From Xanthoparmelia taractica (Eukaryota; Ascomycota; Lecanoromycetes; Lecanorales; Parmeliaceae): a stretch of 64,000 bases of DNA. Each line of letters opens with the position of its first letter. The stretch's first letter is position 1. Below are positions 12,018 to 22,620 of the stretch, piece by piece. A model generated the notes under the pieces. That model did no database searches. It worked only from the letters and a program-made list of their open reading frames with translations, and had not been told where the DNA came from. Position numbers and translations under genes: made by a program. The DNA is taken from contig JANQBS010000001.1 in NCBI GenBank assembly GCA_033085395.1, forward strand, positions 186,001-250,000, read 5' to 3'.

Positions 12018-13195
12018 ATGGATCCTTTTCAAGGTATCACCGCCCAGATAATTTCGAACGGCCAGGTCCTGGACCTTTACGATGACCCCGACGCCGCAAA
12101 TAGAAGAGAGTCATTCACGTCACCTTTATGTTGAAGCGGTAGCTGGATCCACTTTTGAATTGAAAGTGGATCTGGCGCCTCATTTCAATTTCTACAGAAT
12201 GTACCCTGAGCATGTCGTTTCAGTCACTGTCGAAATCGATGGTAGAGATGAGACCTCGATAGCCGGATCTTGTACCAAGAGGGACCTCCAGAGTCTATTC
12301 TCTCAGAAAATGTCCAAGGAATTTAGATTTGCGGGTCCAGCGCATTTCTGCGAGGAGACTGGACAATGGATGTTGAGCGACTATTCCTTCGGCAATCTCG
12401 TCCTGAGTGTGCTATTTTCTTCAATATCAAGTAAAAATCGAATCTAGTCCGACAAACTTCTAGAAGAGAATTCAGATCCTGATTCTCCGCCAAGCAAGCT
12501 CAGGACCTGGGTAAGATACAGATTACTATCCAACGCGTCAAATTGGCGAAGACGCGAGCGTCAGACCTTCCAGATACGCGACCCATCGCAACGATAAAAG
12601 AGGTTCCAGAGAAAGCATTAAAAGGCCGATCCATTGAAACTACCGTCGAGTATGATATGTCAGAAAGCTCTTTGCGGTGTTCACGCTGAAGAGATCTAAT
12701 CTAGATACGCAAATTCGCGTCCTACGCGTGAACCGTCCGTTATAAAAACGATTGAGCTAAATGGGGAAACGGGAAAACCGGTGGTATTCAATATATATTA
12801 TAGATCAAGACGTGAATACCATCTTCTACCCTCTTAATTGCCCGACTCTAACCTCTTACAGGTGCCTTGCAGATGATGGGTTGCATTACACGAAGTCCAT
12901 CCCCAGAAGCTCAAAGCCCCAACGATGAGACTACCGCCCCCGGAGATGTGGTTCAAGAAGTGCGAGATCTCCGCGTGAGTCCCATCCCCGAGCTCCGGAC
13001 TCGGACGGGAATTAATTTACCCGTGTACAGGCTCGGCTCGCTCTCTTAGAACGTGGCCTCAATGTGAAATCCGAATCATCACAGGCTACTACTGGACTCA
13101 AACGAGAACGCGAAGACGACGAAGCCGGCGAAGAGTCCCATCAAAGACGTCGGACTTCAGCCAAGGCCGAGCTCATCGATCTTACCGACGACTAG
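12018..13195 (+). CDS. DUF7918 domain protein, 1-nt frameshift near its N-terminus
   Basis: Proposed exons: 12018-12408, 12504-12649, 12705-12811, 12862-12974 and 13031-13195. The exon sum is 922 nt, so exactly one surplus nucleotide must be removed, near 12105-12112, for a 306-aa product. Upstream of that point the frame reads GQVLDLYDDPDA; after it LYVEAVAGSTFELKVDL, both typical of DUF7918. Later landmarks are DLGKIQITIQRVK, EVPEKALKGRSIE, YYRSRRALQMMG and an acidic C-terminus ending LIDLTDD. Introns of 55, 50 and 56 nt have good signals; the 95-nt second one (weak GTGCTA donor) is less sure. Starting instead at ATG 12082 gives an intact 285-aa protein without the first strand. So it is a recent pseudogene, a shortened protein, or a sequencing error. 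Function of the family is unknown. Confidence 0.7.
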
Positions 13196-13515
13196 GTAGA
13201 TCGCATCTGAAAGAGTGGCTCCCAACCTGACGACCGAACATGAAAATCTGGCGGTGTTTTATTTTTTACAGGTCATGAGTCATGTATGAGATACCCGTTT
13301 TATTGTATCTAAATAGTGTAACGAAGAGGAGCGATCAAAGGGTCGCATACTCAGTCGATTGCATAGCAGATAGGCGATGGAGCTAAGCGGTCGATCAATA
13401 GAAGGGAAATGTCACATGACGAATCAATAATTGATGATCTTAGATATCCCGAGACAAAATCGTTACTAGCATTGTTCTTCTATGACCACAACAAATCTAT
13501 AGGTACCTCGTAAAT
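13196..13515. other. Convergent gap between DUF7918 gene and ATG29
   Basis: Shared 3' flank of about 320 bp, AT-rich, with no ORF of note. It presumably contains both polyadenylation regions. Confidence 0.5.
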
Positions 13516-15039
13516 CTATAAATACCTCGACCTCAGAGCCTGGCTAATCGTACTCATCCTGCTCGCTACACTCCCATGCGTCATCTCATTCGCCAGCGCT
13601 TCCTCCAACGCACTCTGCGTCACACTCGCATCATCCAAATCGCTGAAACTGCTCCCCATACTTGTCGTCCCTTCACTCCCTTCCTTTGCTATACGCCTCT
13701 GCCTGGGCGAAAGGCTCGACAGTGGATTCTGCTGCGGTGGTCGGTTCTGTGATTGTGGCTGTGACTGCACGGACGATGAGGACGAGTGGGCTGTCCGTGG
13801 TAAGTTTGCGGCTTTGGGTCTTGTGGCGAGTGCGGCCGGTGGTCGATGCGATGGCGGTCGCTTTGGGGATACTTTGAGGGTGGAGCTGGGGTCTGTAGAC
13901 GCTGGTGGTGTTATGGGGCGAGCGTCTGAGAAGGGAAGGAAGGGTGGGGAGTCCTCATCCTCTTCGTCTGCATCGGATAGGGGATTGAGAGGGGCTTTGG
14001 ATGACGTGTATCGTGGTCGACGGGCGAAGACTCGGCTTCGACTCATAGGCTGGGGAGCATCATCGGATGAAGAGGAGGAGGACGAGTCGCTGGCTATGGC
14101 TGACGGGCTGGCTTCTTTGCCATATGGACGCTGGGGTTGTTTTGGGGATGCTTCGACAGATCTGCCGGAAGCTTCGCGACTCCGAGCTCGCTGGGCGAAG
14201 GAAGAACGTCTTTCCGTTGGCGTTCGAGGCGACGCAGGGACTTGTGTAACCGTATGGGTTGATGCTGTTCGAGATATTGAACCTAGGAACACAATGAGCC
14301 ATGATAGTGCTAGGCAAGATAAAGGAACATACGTCGTACTAGCCTAGGAAACTCTGCACTTGTTTCGCCATGAGAGGTGGTGCGCTCTTTCGCTCTATGG
14401 GAGAGTGAAGACGGTACTCGTGACCCTGACGCAGGATTAGTAAGAGTAAGACTGCAGATCTAGTGATCTGTACCCGCATTGCTTCCTCTGTTCGCTACGT
14501 ATCCTGCTGCCGTGCCACTACCCGATATAGAGCCCGGTGTCGGTGATGCACCAGACGAGAGCCTATTCGCTCTTTGTAGCCCAGCTCTGACCTGGGATAA
14601 CTGTCTTTCGTAGAGCAATGCTGCCTGTTGGGACAAGAAGGAGAGGGACACATTGAATCGCTCAGCACTAAAGTACTGAATCAGTAGTAGCCCGTTACTT
14701 GCTGGGCTTGGGGTTAGATTAACGAACGTGGCATGCCCTACATTGCCAGTCAGCACCCGCCAAACGCATTTTTATAGCCACAGGCCTCACAATCTATGTC
14801 TCGCCCCTTGGCTGTAGCTTTCGATAGCAGATCTGAGAGTTCCCGATCCTTGTTCGCATTCCAGTCCGCCTGCTTATCTATCAGCGCCGTTCGCGCCATA
14901 TCACAAGGGTTGGAAGATTTACGCTTGGAGGATCGACAAAGTCGCCTCGAGGGAATGGAAGGCGAATAAAGACTGTGTAGTGAACATTATCTGCTTCATT
15001 TGGTGACTGTGGCAGGTCTTGATCTACGGGTTGAGCCAT
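13516..15039 (-). CDS. atg29: Autophagy protein ATG29
   Basis: Six exons: 15039-14923, 14869-14791, 14737-14728, 14667-14474, 14425-14333 and 14282-13516. The sum is 1260 nt, 419 aa. The N-terminal domain carries YTVFIRLPFPRGDFVDPP, a tryptophan-containing ADWNANKD segment, DIDW-HAT-AERFNV and QQAALLYERQLSQVRA, all hallmarks of Atg29. This protein joins Atg17 and Atg31 at the phagophore assembly site. The rest is Ser/Pro-rich and disordered with acidic patches, and ends in a conserved helix-like SALEEALANEM. Exon 3 is only 10 nt. Its downstream 60-nt intron is in frame and stop-free, so retention would insert 20 residues. Introns of 48-60 nt have CTGAC/CTAAT branches; the GTTCGT donor of the 60-nt one is weak. 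Confidence 0.88.
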
Positions 15040-15771
15040 GTATCATAAGACGACCGAGATGTGTTGTTGGGTTGAGTTGAAGGATCGAAGTTACTTCGTA
15101 CTTATACTTGTAGATCGTCGAAGGGTCCATTGACTCGGGACCAAATCCCTGCAGCTGCAGCTGCCTCGGCTCCGCACGGGAGCTAAACTCAAATCGTATC
15201 CTGGCAAGCGGCTTTTGCTAGCGATCTAAAGTACCCAAACGCTCCAATTACATGTACAATGGCTTCTGTTGTTGAGTTCTCATATCACTTTATTCTGAAG
15301 CAGCTGTCGAAACGGTAAAATACAATGGGCCTATATAAGTCCTCATATCTATCAACTGCTGAGGCTCCATCTTCGCTACGCCAAGTTCTTTGAACCCTTT
15401 TACCAAATTTCAAAATCTGTATGTGAAGAAGCAGGTAATAATGGCAAAGATTGGGCCACTAGAGCGCGTCTGCTGGAGGATGAAGTTCTATTAGGTATGG
15501 CTGGGAAGTCGCTGTTCTTAATGGCAATTGACAAACCATTTAGCGGGTACGCACACGACAGATAACAACACCGTCAACCACAGAAGATAACTAACTCAAG
15601 CACTTGCTGAAACTCGAGACTGTTCATGGGTAGTGCAAAGACACGGGGATGTGAACCGCATTTTCACCAGATAGTCCCATATCTCACTCTAGTCATTGCC
15701 TGTGGAGTCAACTGTAACTACGGCCCCAACGCCATGGATCTTTAGGTATCAAGCGCTGTGCTCACCTAATA
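15040..15771. other. Intergenic, ATG29 promoter side
   Basis: No ORF with a domain. Contains a CTGCAGCTGCAGCTG palindromic stretch near 15150-15164 and otherwise ordinary AT-rich DNA. Confidence 0.5.
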
Positions 15772-16614
15772 TCACCGGCTGTCTTCCATCTTCTGTCTCA
15801 ACTGGATGGCTTCCCATCCTTTCCTGACCACATCCGCAGACACTCCCCGGCCTAACTTGCTAATTGCTTCATGTACGGGCATCAAATGACTCTCATACAA
15901 TGCTTCCTCGGCATTAACACCCGTATTTTCGTGTCTAATTGGCTCATAGCCGGCTTCAATCTGTATCCTCTCCGTCAACGTTCTGTTTGCTTCGAACTTC
16001 GGCGGATACTGATAGGCCATCTCTTGCTCCTTCTCCAGTGTCGATAATGAGACTTCGAGGTTAGGAGGTACGGTCTCAGCTATATACCAGAAGAGGATGT
16101 ACTGCGCTGTCCTCGTGACTGGAACCAATTGGGTCCAGACAGGCTCAGTCACGAAGGGCGTAGATACTGTGCTGGATGGAGAGGGATTGTGGGCTTTGGG
16201 TTGGCGAGTGGGAATTGGAAGAGGGAGAAGGCGGTTGCGGTAGCCTGACTGTCGCACATGTTAACGCTTAATCGCAATGCTCGGGTCCCAGTTGAGCAAG
16301 GCACCCACTTCTTCGAATCCTTCTCTCTCGGCAGCAGAACCCGTATCCTCGCTAGCATCTCGGCGACCTTTGGGTAGGAAGTAGTATTTGTCAACGCTGT
16401 GGTAGCAGAGAACCACACGAGAAGATTCGAGGTGGAAGATAGCCACGCCAGCGCCAATGGTCGTATTCGCACTGTCCCAGTTACCGACAACAGGTGGATC
16501 TGACTGTAGTATCTCGTTAGGCTCGTGGTACAATGCAGCTTTTCGAGACATTGTTGTGGATGCTGATGTCGAGCTTGGTCGGTTGATCTTTGGGCGGTGG
16601 AAGAGAGACTTCAT
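15772..16614 (-). CDS. NUDIX hydrolase
   Basis: Two exons: 16614-16309 and 16248-15772, giving 260 aa. Removing the 60-nt intron restores the Nudix box: it runs from GRRDASEDTG through AAEREGFEESGY, with the invariant Gly, Glu, Arg-Glu and Glu-Glu-x-Gly in place. One hydrophobic position is Gly. The box lies at about residues 82-105 within an alpha/beta/alpha Nudix core. Relatives hydrolyse nucleoside diphosphate-X compounds; the substrate here cannot be read. The start at 16614 gives a 21-residue polar leader; Met22 (16551) is an alternative. The gene is divergent from cnxH. Confidence 0.9.
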
Positions 16615-16944
16615 TTAGTAAATTGAGAACCTGTCTCATCAGGGAGGTGCTGCCTGCTCCGTAGCCTGATGAGTTCATCTTGGGAGCCTGTTCCTGACTG
16701 TACTTTGAATGCTCCAGTCGGAGCGTGAAGACTGAAACCCTAATCTAATCTACACTAGTGCCCTTAACCCGCACCTCTGTGACGTACCCCGGCGACTTAT
16801 CTCGAGTTCATTCTAAGGTTCAAGATGTGAGTCCCAGACTACGCTGATGCGCGGTTGGGACCGTTAGGAAAGGTGATAAGCTAGCCTCAGATGTGAGAGG
16901 CTTCGAGAACTGCAGCTTCTGGGAACGATAGCCCGTATCCGAAG
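16615..16944. promoter_or_regulatory. Divergent promoter region: NUDIX hydrolase / cnxH
   Basis: The 330 bp between two divergent ATGs. No GATA-type cluster or other clear operator was identified by eye. Confidence 0.5.
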
Positions 16945-17511
16945 ATGTCGGGCAACCCAAACACGGGCCACCGTCGTGAGGAGGAGTGTATATCTGTCGC
17001 CCTGACCCACGAGATCCTCAACCCTCTCCCTGTCATGGCTGAGGTCAAGAGCCCCAAAGCTGGCGCAATTGTACTATTTGCTGGTAAGCTTTCAACCCAT
17101 CTTCAACCCCCAACCCCCGTCTCAAAGCTACCAGGTACTACACGCGACAACTTCGACGGCAAGCCCGTCACACATCTTGAGTATACGTCGTACCCACCGC
17201 GGGCGCTCCAAACAATGCTTTCGATTGCGCGTAGCGTGAAGGAAAAGCACTCCTTGACGGCCATCAGTATGATCCACCGGCTAGGAGTTGTACGAATCGG
17301 CGAGGAGAGTATATTGATCGCTGTGTCTGCTCCTCATCGGCAAGCTGCGTGGAGAGGAGGTGAAGAGGCGTTGGAAGAATGTAAAGAGAAGGTTGAGGTC
17401 TGGAAGTTGGAAGAATTTGGTGGAGATGAGGGCGGTGTGTGGAGAGCTAATAGGGATGGGGCTACAGGTGTACGTGTGGTCAACAGTAATGATGGCGCGA
17501 ATCTAAGATGA
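16945..17511 (+). CDS. cnxH: Molybdopterin synthase catalytic (large) subunit, MoaE/MOCS2B
   Basis: Two exons: 16945-17083 and 17135-17511, giving 171 aa. The 51-nt intron is in frame and has GTAAGC/CCAG ends; its removal joins FAG-TTRDNFDGK, the conserved N-terminal loop of MoaE. Further motifs are HLEYTSYPPRA, ISMIHRLGVVRIGEESI, SAPHRQAAWRG and the C-terminal VEVWKLEEFGG, where the lysines of the active site lie. With the small MoaD-type subunit it inserts dithiolene sulphur into precursor Z. This gives molybdopterin for nitrate reductase, xanthine dehydrogenase and sulphite oxidase. Acts in the cytosol. Length is normal. Retention of the intron would add 17 residues into the active-site loop. 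Confidence 0.93.
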   Translation: MSGNPNTGHRREEECISVALTHEILNPLPVMAEVKSPKAGAIVLFAGKLSTHLQPPTPVSKLPGTTRDNFDGKPVTHLEYTSYPPRALQTMLSIARSVKEKHSLTAISMIHRLGVVRIGEESILIAVSAPHRQAAWRGGEEALEECKEKVEVWKLEEFGGDEGGVWRANRDGATGVRVVNSNDGANLR

Positions 17512-20500
17512 AAGGAGGTATGATCTCGGCGTTTATGCTATTATGCCCTGAAGTGTCGGTACATTTGGAACTAAGGGAATAGGTTGTGAAGACGATCGAT
17601 GGGCTGAATTCGTAAAGTGTGATACTAGCGAATGGGATGTAATCTGGTGCTGTTGTGTCCCGGAAGTTACTGGACATAGCGAGCGCGTTCTTTACTTTGG
17701 TTCACTGGAGTGGGAGCAACATCAGATAAGGTCGAGCTTCTAAAAGAACGCTACCGTTCTTTTCTGTTCTCTCTTCTTTTGGTGGCAGAAGCCCAGACTG
17801 TTTGAGCTTCTGGTTTAAACCCTAGGCGACCAAATGAGATATCTGTAACGATCGGTCTTGGGCCGATTTGTAAGTCAATAGTGGAGCTAGAAGCCATATA
17901 GAAGTGAGGTGTTAGAAAGGTATCTTGCCCAGTCCTTTCCATTCAGGCTTAGCAAGGCTTTTAAGTTAGACCTCGTATTTTCTATTTCTCATATCTCAAA
18001 TTTACAGCATTTAAGCCAAACACACTACACCCACTACCAACAAACAGCCCGCCAAGTACGCAGAGTGTAACCCCATCGACCAGCACGACGTCAATTTATA
18101 AGCTTCGACTCACTTGAAGACGTTAGAACACCCTGGTCAAGGATGACGCGATGGAACAACTCATAGCAAATGTTTAAGACCTCAACACGGTCTGAATTGC
18201 TTCAGGATTCTGATTACAACATTCACATACGTGACCGTGTAGCCTGGTCATCGGAAACTCAACAGTATGGGGAGGGTGAGCAGAGACTGCGTCTTAGCCA
18301 GAAAGGGCCGGCCCTGAGTATCAAAAGAGAGGCAACTAGACGCTCTCCAAAGACAGCGCGACCCATGCAGCAAAGACGGAAAATGGGGAAGCGAGCTAGC
18401 AATAACAAACAAACTACACACCCGCTATATGCGTCTCATTATCCTAGCCACAGACGCCAAACCCTTATGACAAAAGCTCCTTACTGATAGCGAAATTAGA
18501 GACCTCTGATATATGAGCTCGGTTAGAAAGACCGGTGTATAGAATTCACAAGCATTCCTAAGAATAGAAAGGTCTGGATGCATGCTGCTGGCACTGATGA
18601 TGCATAAGTATATCACGCTCCGAGCATGGGCTGAAAAGGGCGTGGGATGGTCTGGAGCGATGGAGATGGAAAGACAGTGGGAGAGGAAGTTTGTCAGAGG
18701 TAGTGGAGGGGAGAGAAGGTACTTGGTGCTGACTGCAGAATCTTGAGGAGTGTGATCATTTAGTGGATTATGGCGAAGAGGCGTTTTGTAGTGCAATTTG
18801 TTTCGTTGGGGGAGGAATATGGAAGGTTTGGGAAGTAGTAGTGGGATGGGAGTTTTGAGGATGCGGTGAGTTGAATTCAGGTTTGTCCGAAGAGGAGTTG
18901 GGTTGGCGGGTTGAGACAAGCTGAGGTCGAGCTGCAGCATGGGTTGGTGTATGCTTGAGCAGGGAAGTCTGAGTAAGATCCGCAACTCTCCGCTCCAGAC
19001 ATTATCAAGGACGGAAAGCCGTTCTCCTTGGCGAATACCCCACTATACCTTTATCAGAAAGAGCGTCGGCCAGGGAAATGCTGTAAGTCACTAAGAAGAG
19101 GGGAACACTAGCCATAATAGTTTCACGAGGGGAGGTTCAGCCGCAGGTACGGATAGGAGAAAATTCATTCATGGGGGCCCAGGAACATTATGGCAATGGC
19201 TGAGCTCCACTCTAATCTTCCATGACGAGCCCAGTTCATGAACAAATAACAGAAATGAGCAAGTTCAATCATACCGTCTTATGTCCACGTTTGGGACTTT
19301 CGTGTGCAGCGGTGTTACCTGTCCCCATCCTGAAGATTTGGACGAGGGAGAATTGTCCAATTCTTTACCAGGTTCAGATTGAATGGCGAGAGATCAGCTT
19401 TGCTTACCAAGCTAGAAGCTCAGATATAGCGAGGCTAACTCATAGTAGATCGAAATACCCACATCCAGAGATTAGTCGTCGGGACAATAGGATGTCGGGC
19501 AAGGAGGATGTCTTCTTCCGGGCAAGTTTTGACGGTGTGTATTTAAAGATTAAACGCATTAACCACTGCAAGTGGCTGAGGTCCAGAGTCAGAATGCTTG
19601 CACTTGTAGGAAAGGAAGTACTTGAAGGTATGACTAAACGTTGGCATGCATGGGAGAATATGTAGAAGGAGGTAAGTTCGAAATCAGAAGACCCACGCTA
19701 TTATTTGCTTTGCCGCTCGGGCCGCCTGCTAGCTTGCTTACTGCAACCTTCACTCTTGTCCACGGGCACCTATCACTGTTCGTATCACAACACCCTTTCA
19801 GCCGAAGGTCGCCGTCGTCATGCTAGATGATGAAGCGATCGAAGCTGACCTCAACGCTAGGGGAATAACAACCCGACGCCAAACATGCAGGCGGCTCGAT
19901 ACGGGCATGTAGCGATGTCATACTTATTCTCCGATGTACATGGGGTGTAAAGTGGGTCTACTGCACCCGAGCGCTGGCTGGCCATTGGAGCTGCTTCAAT
20001 TGAAAGATATATGGTGGCGTTGCTCTTCGAAGCTGTGAACCTTCATCGGACAAGGAACTAGCTATGCTGGAGATGAACTTCCTTGTAAGACGGCCAAGGA
20101 TTTCAAAACCTGGTACTGTTAAGATAAGAGTTGGGAAGAAGATCGAGGTGAGGAGGGGCTATCGAAAGCGACGGGGCGTCATGTCAGCTGGGTCAGCTAA
20201 GAAGCTGGAATAAGACGCCAGAGCCTTCGATCTCGATGATCGCTCCAAGTTGAGTCGCCCACATGCCGCAACTCGCTGCTTTAATACCATCTTGCATGCT
20301 CATTAATCCCTGTCAACGGCCTGTCAACTGCCTGTCATATTGATGCAAGATCTATTGCCAAGCTTGTCAGGGTTCATGGGTGTCCAAGCCCAGGTGTGAC
20401 CGCAAGGTTACGAACTAGAAAAGTTAAAGGTGTGAAAGCTATGCCCTAAAGAAGAGGGGCCATAGGATCAGCATCGCTACTCGCTTCCTCATTTCTCGGC

Positions 20501-20827
20501 CACCCTGATGTTCAGATTAGTGGCTGCAGCAGCAGCTACTGTACGGATTGGCAATAAAGTACTCAATGCTATGAATGAGCCTGGGTCAAGGTAATTCCCT
20601 CGTCTCATGAGCCGGGCTCGACAAATGGTGCCCCCACGTCTCAAGACTATTGACAGTGGGAAAAGCCTCTCCGAGACCGATGGCAATAGTATGGTTGTCC
20701 AAACAACGGTCAGTGAAGGATCACTGCAAGTCAATGACTCCGGCAGGGTCGCCCTGCTGCGCGCTTTCCATTAGCGGAATAGCCATGTTTACAAGGACAT
20801 ACAATATCAGTCTCAACCACGAAATAT
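17512..20827. other. Gene-poor intergenic block
   Basis: More than 3 kb without a supported gene. The longest ORFs, 18425-18985 minus (186 codons) and 19222-19665 plus (147 codons), lack domains and splice-supported extensions. I see no tRNA or transposon signature. Confidence 0.5.
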
Positions 20828-22620
20828 ACGCTTGCTGGTACTGAATAGCAGTGTTGGGGAGTCAGATCAGTCGGGATGCAGGCTGGATGTCAAGCCCCTA
20901 AGTTCGGACTATCGAGCGCTATTGTACGCCTGGAGAGGTGAATGCGATACAGTTCCCATGCTTGTTAATAGCCTGCAGTTCGAAGTCACGAGGAACCTAG
21001 CTGCGCCTCTGCGACATATCCGCTTCCTTATGGTGACAAACGAGACTGTTCTCTGGGTTGATGCAGTCTGTATCAACCGGGGAACGACATCGGAAAGGGT
21101 CCTTAGCTCAAACAAATGCGTAACATTTATGCAGGAGCTTTCGAGACCATAGTTTTGCTCGGGGAAGGAACACCTAGATCAGATCGGGCGATGACTTATT
21201 TCGGGAAGATGAGCAGTACAGTCACCATGTATCGAATACTTAGATACGATGCGAATATAAGCTGCAGTGAGACGCTTTTATAAGTGCATCAGCTATTCAA
21301 GATGACGAAGATAACAAGCTGGTGTGACATGGTCTAGGAGATATCGTGCTTCGGCAGTATTTCCGCCGCCTATATATCGTACAGGAGGTTATAGTCAGCT
21401 ACATGGGTCTCACGGTTTGTGAAAAACTTTGCTTGTCCTTCTACATGCTGAAAAGTGATGAGCGTTGGTATGGATCATGGCCTTAACATTATGCTCACCA
21501 AGTTGGGTGTGCCGTCACCCCTATCAACGCAACATAGCTTACCTCTATGCATTCCGGAACAAACATTGTAGGAGACTTCTTACCTCTTCGTCGCTGGTTC
21601 CAATGTATACGTTGGGGCACATGTGCGGTGATGACAGAGACCGCGTGTTCGCTGTATTTGCACTGGCTTCACATCGGTATGCCCCAGGACTAGCTAGCCT
21701 TGATTGGGGTGACTCCACAAATGGCACATATGAAGCTGCCGCGAGGCACATAGTCAGTACTTGGGCGGATTTTGATATCATTCTTTATGGTCGTGGATTG
21801 ACTCGCGCGAAAGGACGAGAACTCCGCAGTTGAGTTTCAGATCTGCGACTGGAACTCGCTCTCTTGGGCGTAACGTTGAGCCGCAATTCGTACTTCCCTG
21901 GGGATGATCATGCCGCAGATGGACGACAATTCCACCTTATAGCGCTAGCATCGCTCTAAATACAATATACCTAGAGGGTGTGACTTGCGAGGATGGTCTA
22001 ATATTTTTCGATAACAGAAGGTGTTTGCGACCTTAGGCGTATGGGTGGATCGCATCGAAGACGTCGGCCGCGCATACTTGATCAATATTAATGACAGTGG
22101 TGAATCACAGAAGGTGCGTCACCGAACAGAGTCCACAAGGATGGCTTAGACATGTACGAGTACAGCCGGAAACCTGGCCTTCGAACCCTATTTAAAGGGT
22201 GGAAATTACGTCTCGAAGCCTACGCAGGAACATTCATGTGTGACCAGAGTGTGTCGGGTGGACGTTGTCTGCATGGTGCGAGTTTCTTTTTATACAGACA
22301 GTGCGGACCTGCGGGAATGACGGTGGAGATCCTCGTTATGAATACTTCTCGGAGTCTGAAGTGGACCCCCACTCTCACAGAGTTCGAAAACACTTCATGG
22401 TCTCCAGTGCAGGGCTTATTGAGATGTTGCCAAGAGGCGCAAGAGCTGGAGACACTATCTGTGTCTTGCTCGGGGTCCAGCGTGCCTGTTATTCTGCGCA
22501 AGGTTGAGGGAAAGGTGAGGGCTATACCAAGATACCAAAGACTTTTATACTGACTCCCTTCGCCCTAGCTATGTTCATAGCATCACGGATGGTGCAGTCA
22601 TTGAAGATGTGGCATGTGGA
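20828..22620 (+). pseudogene. Decayed HET-domain (heterokaryon incompatibility) gene
   Basis: HET-domain landmarks follow in the right order but in several frames with stops between them. They are NIRLLVLNSS (about 20840), YRALLYAWRG, VLWVDAVCINRG (about 21045-21085), AGAFETIVLLGEG (frame change near 21130), RRLYIVQEVIV (about 21365), DDRDRVFAVFALA (about 21635), RGARAGDTICVLLG (about 22430-22480) and VHSITDGAVIEDV (about 22570-22610). Intact relatives control allorecognition cell death between incompatible hyphae. No splicing pattern I can find joins these blocks, so the gene is most likely broken by several indels and nonsense changes. Confidence 0.82.

Noticed and set aside
12504..12660. 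Second frameshift in the DUF7918 gene
   Set aside because: A 95-nt intron (12409-12503) and a 55-nt intron (12650-12704) explain the frame changes without further mutations.
18425..18985. 186-codon minus-strand ORF
   Set aside because: No domain or family motif, Pro/Leu/Ser-rich, no supporting splice structure.
19222..19665. 147-codon plus-strand ORF
   Set aside because: No recognisable family and no neighbouring exon; composition fits intergenic DNA.
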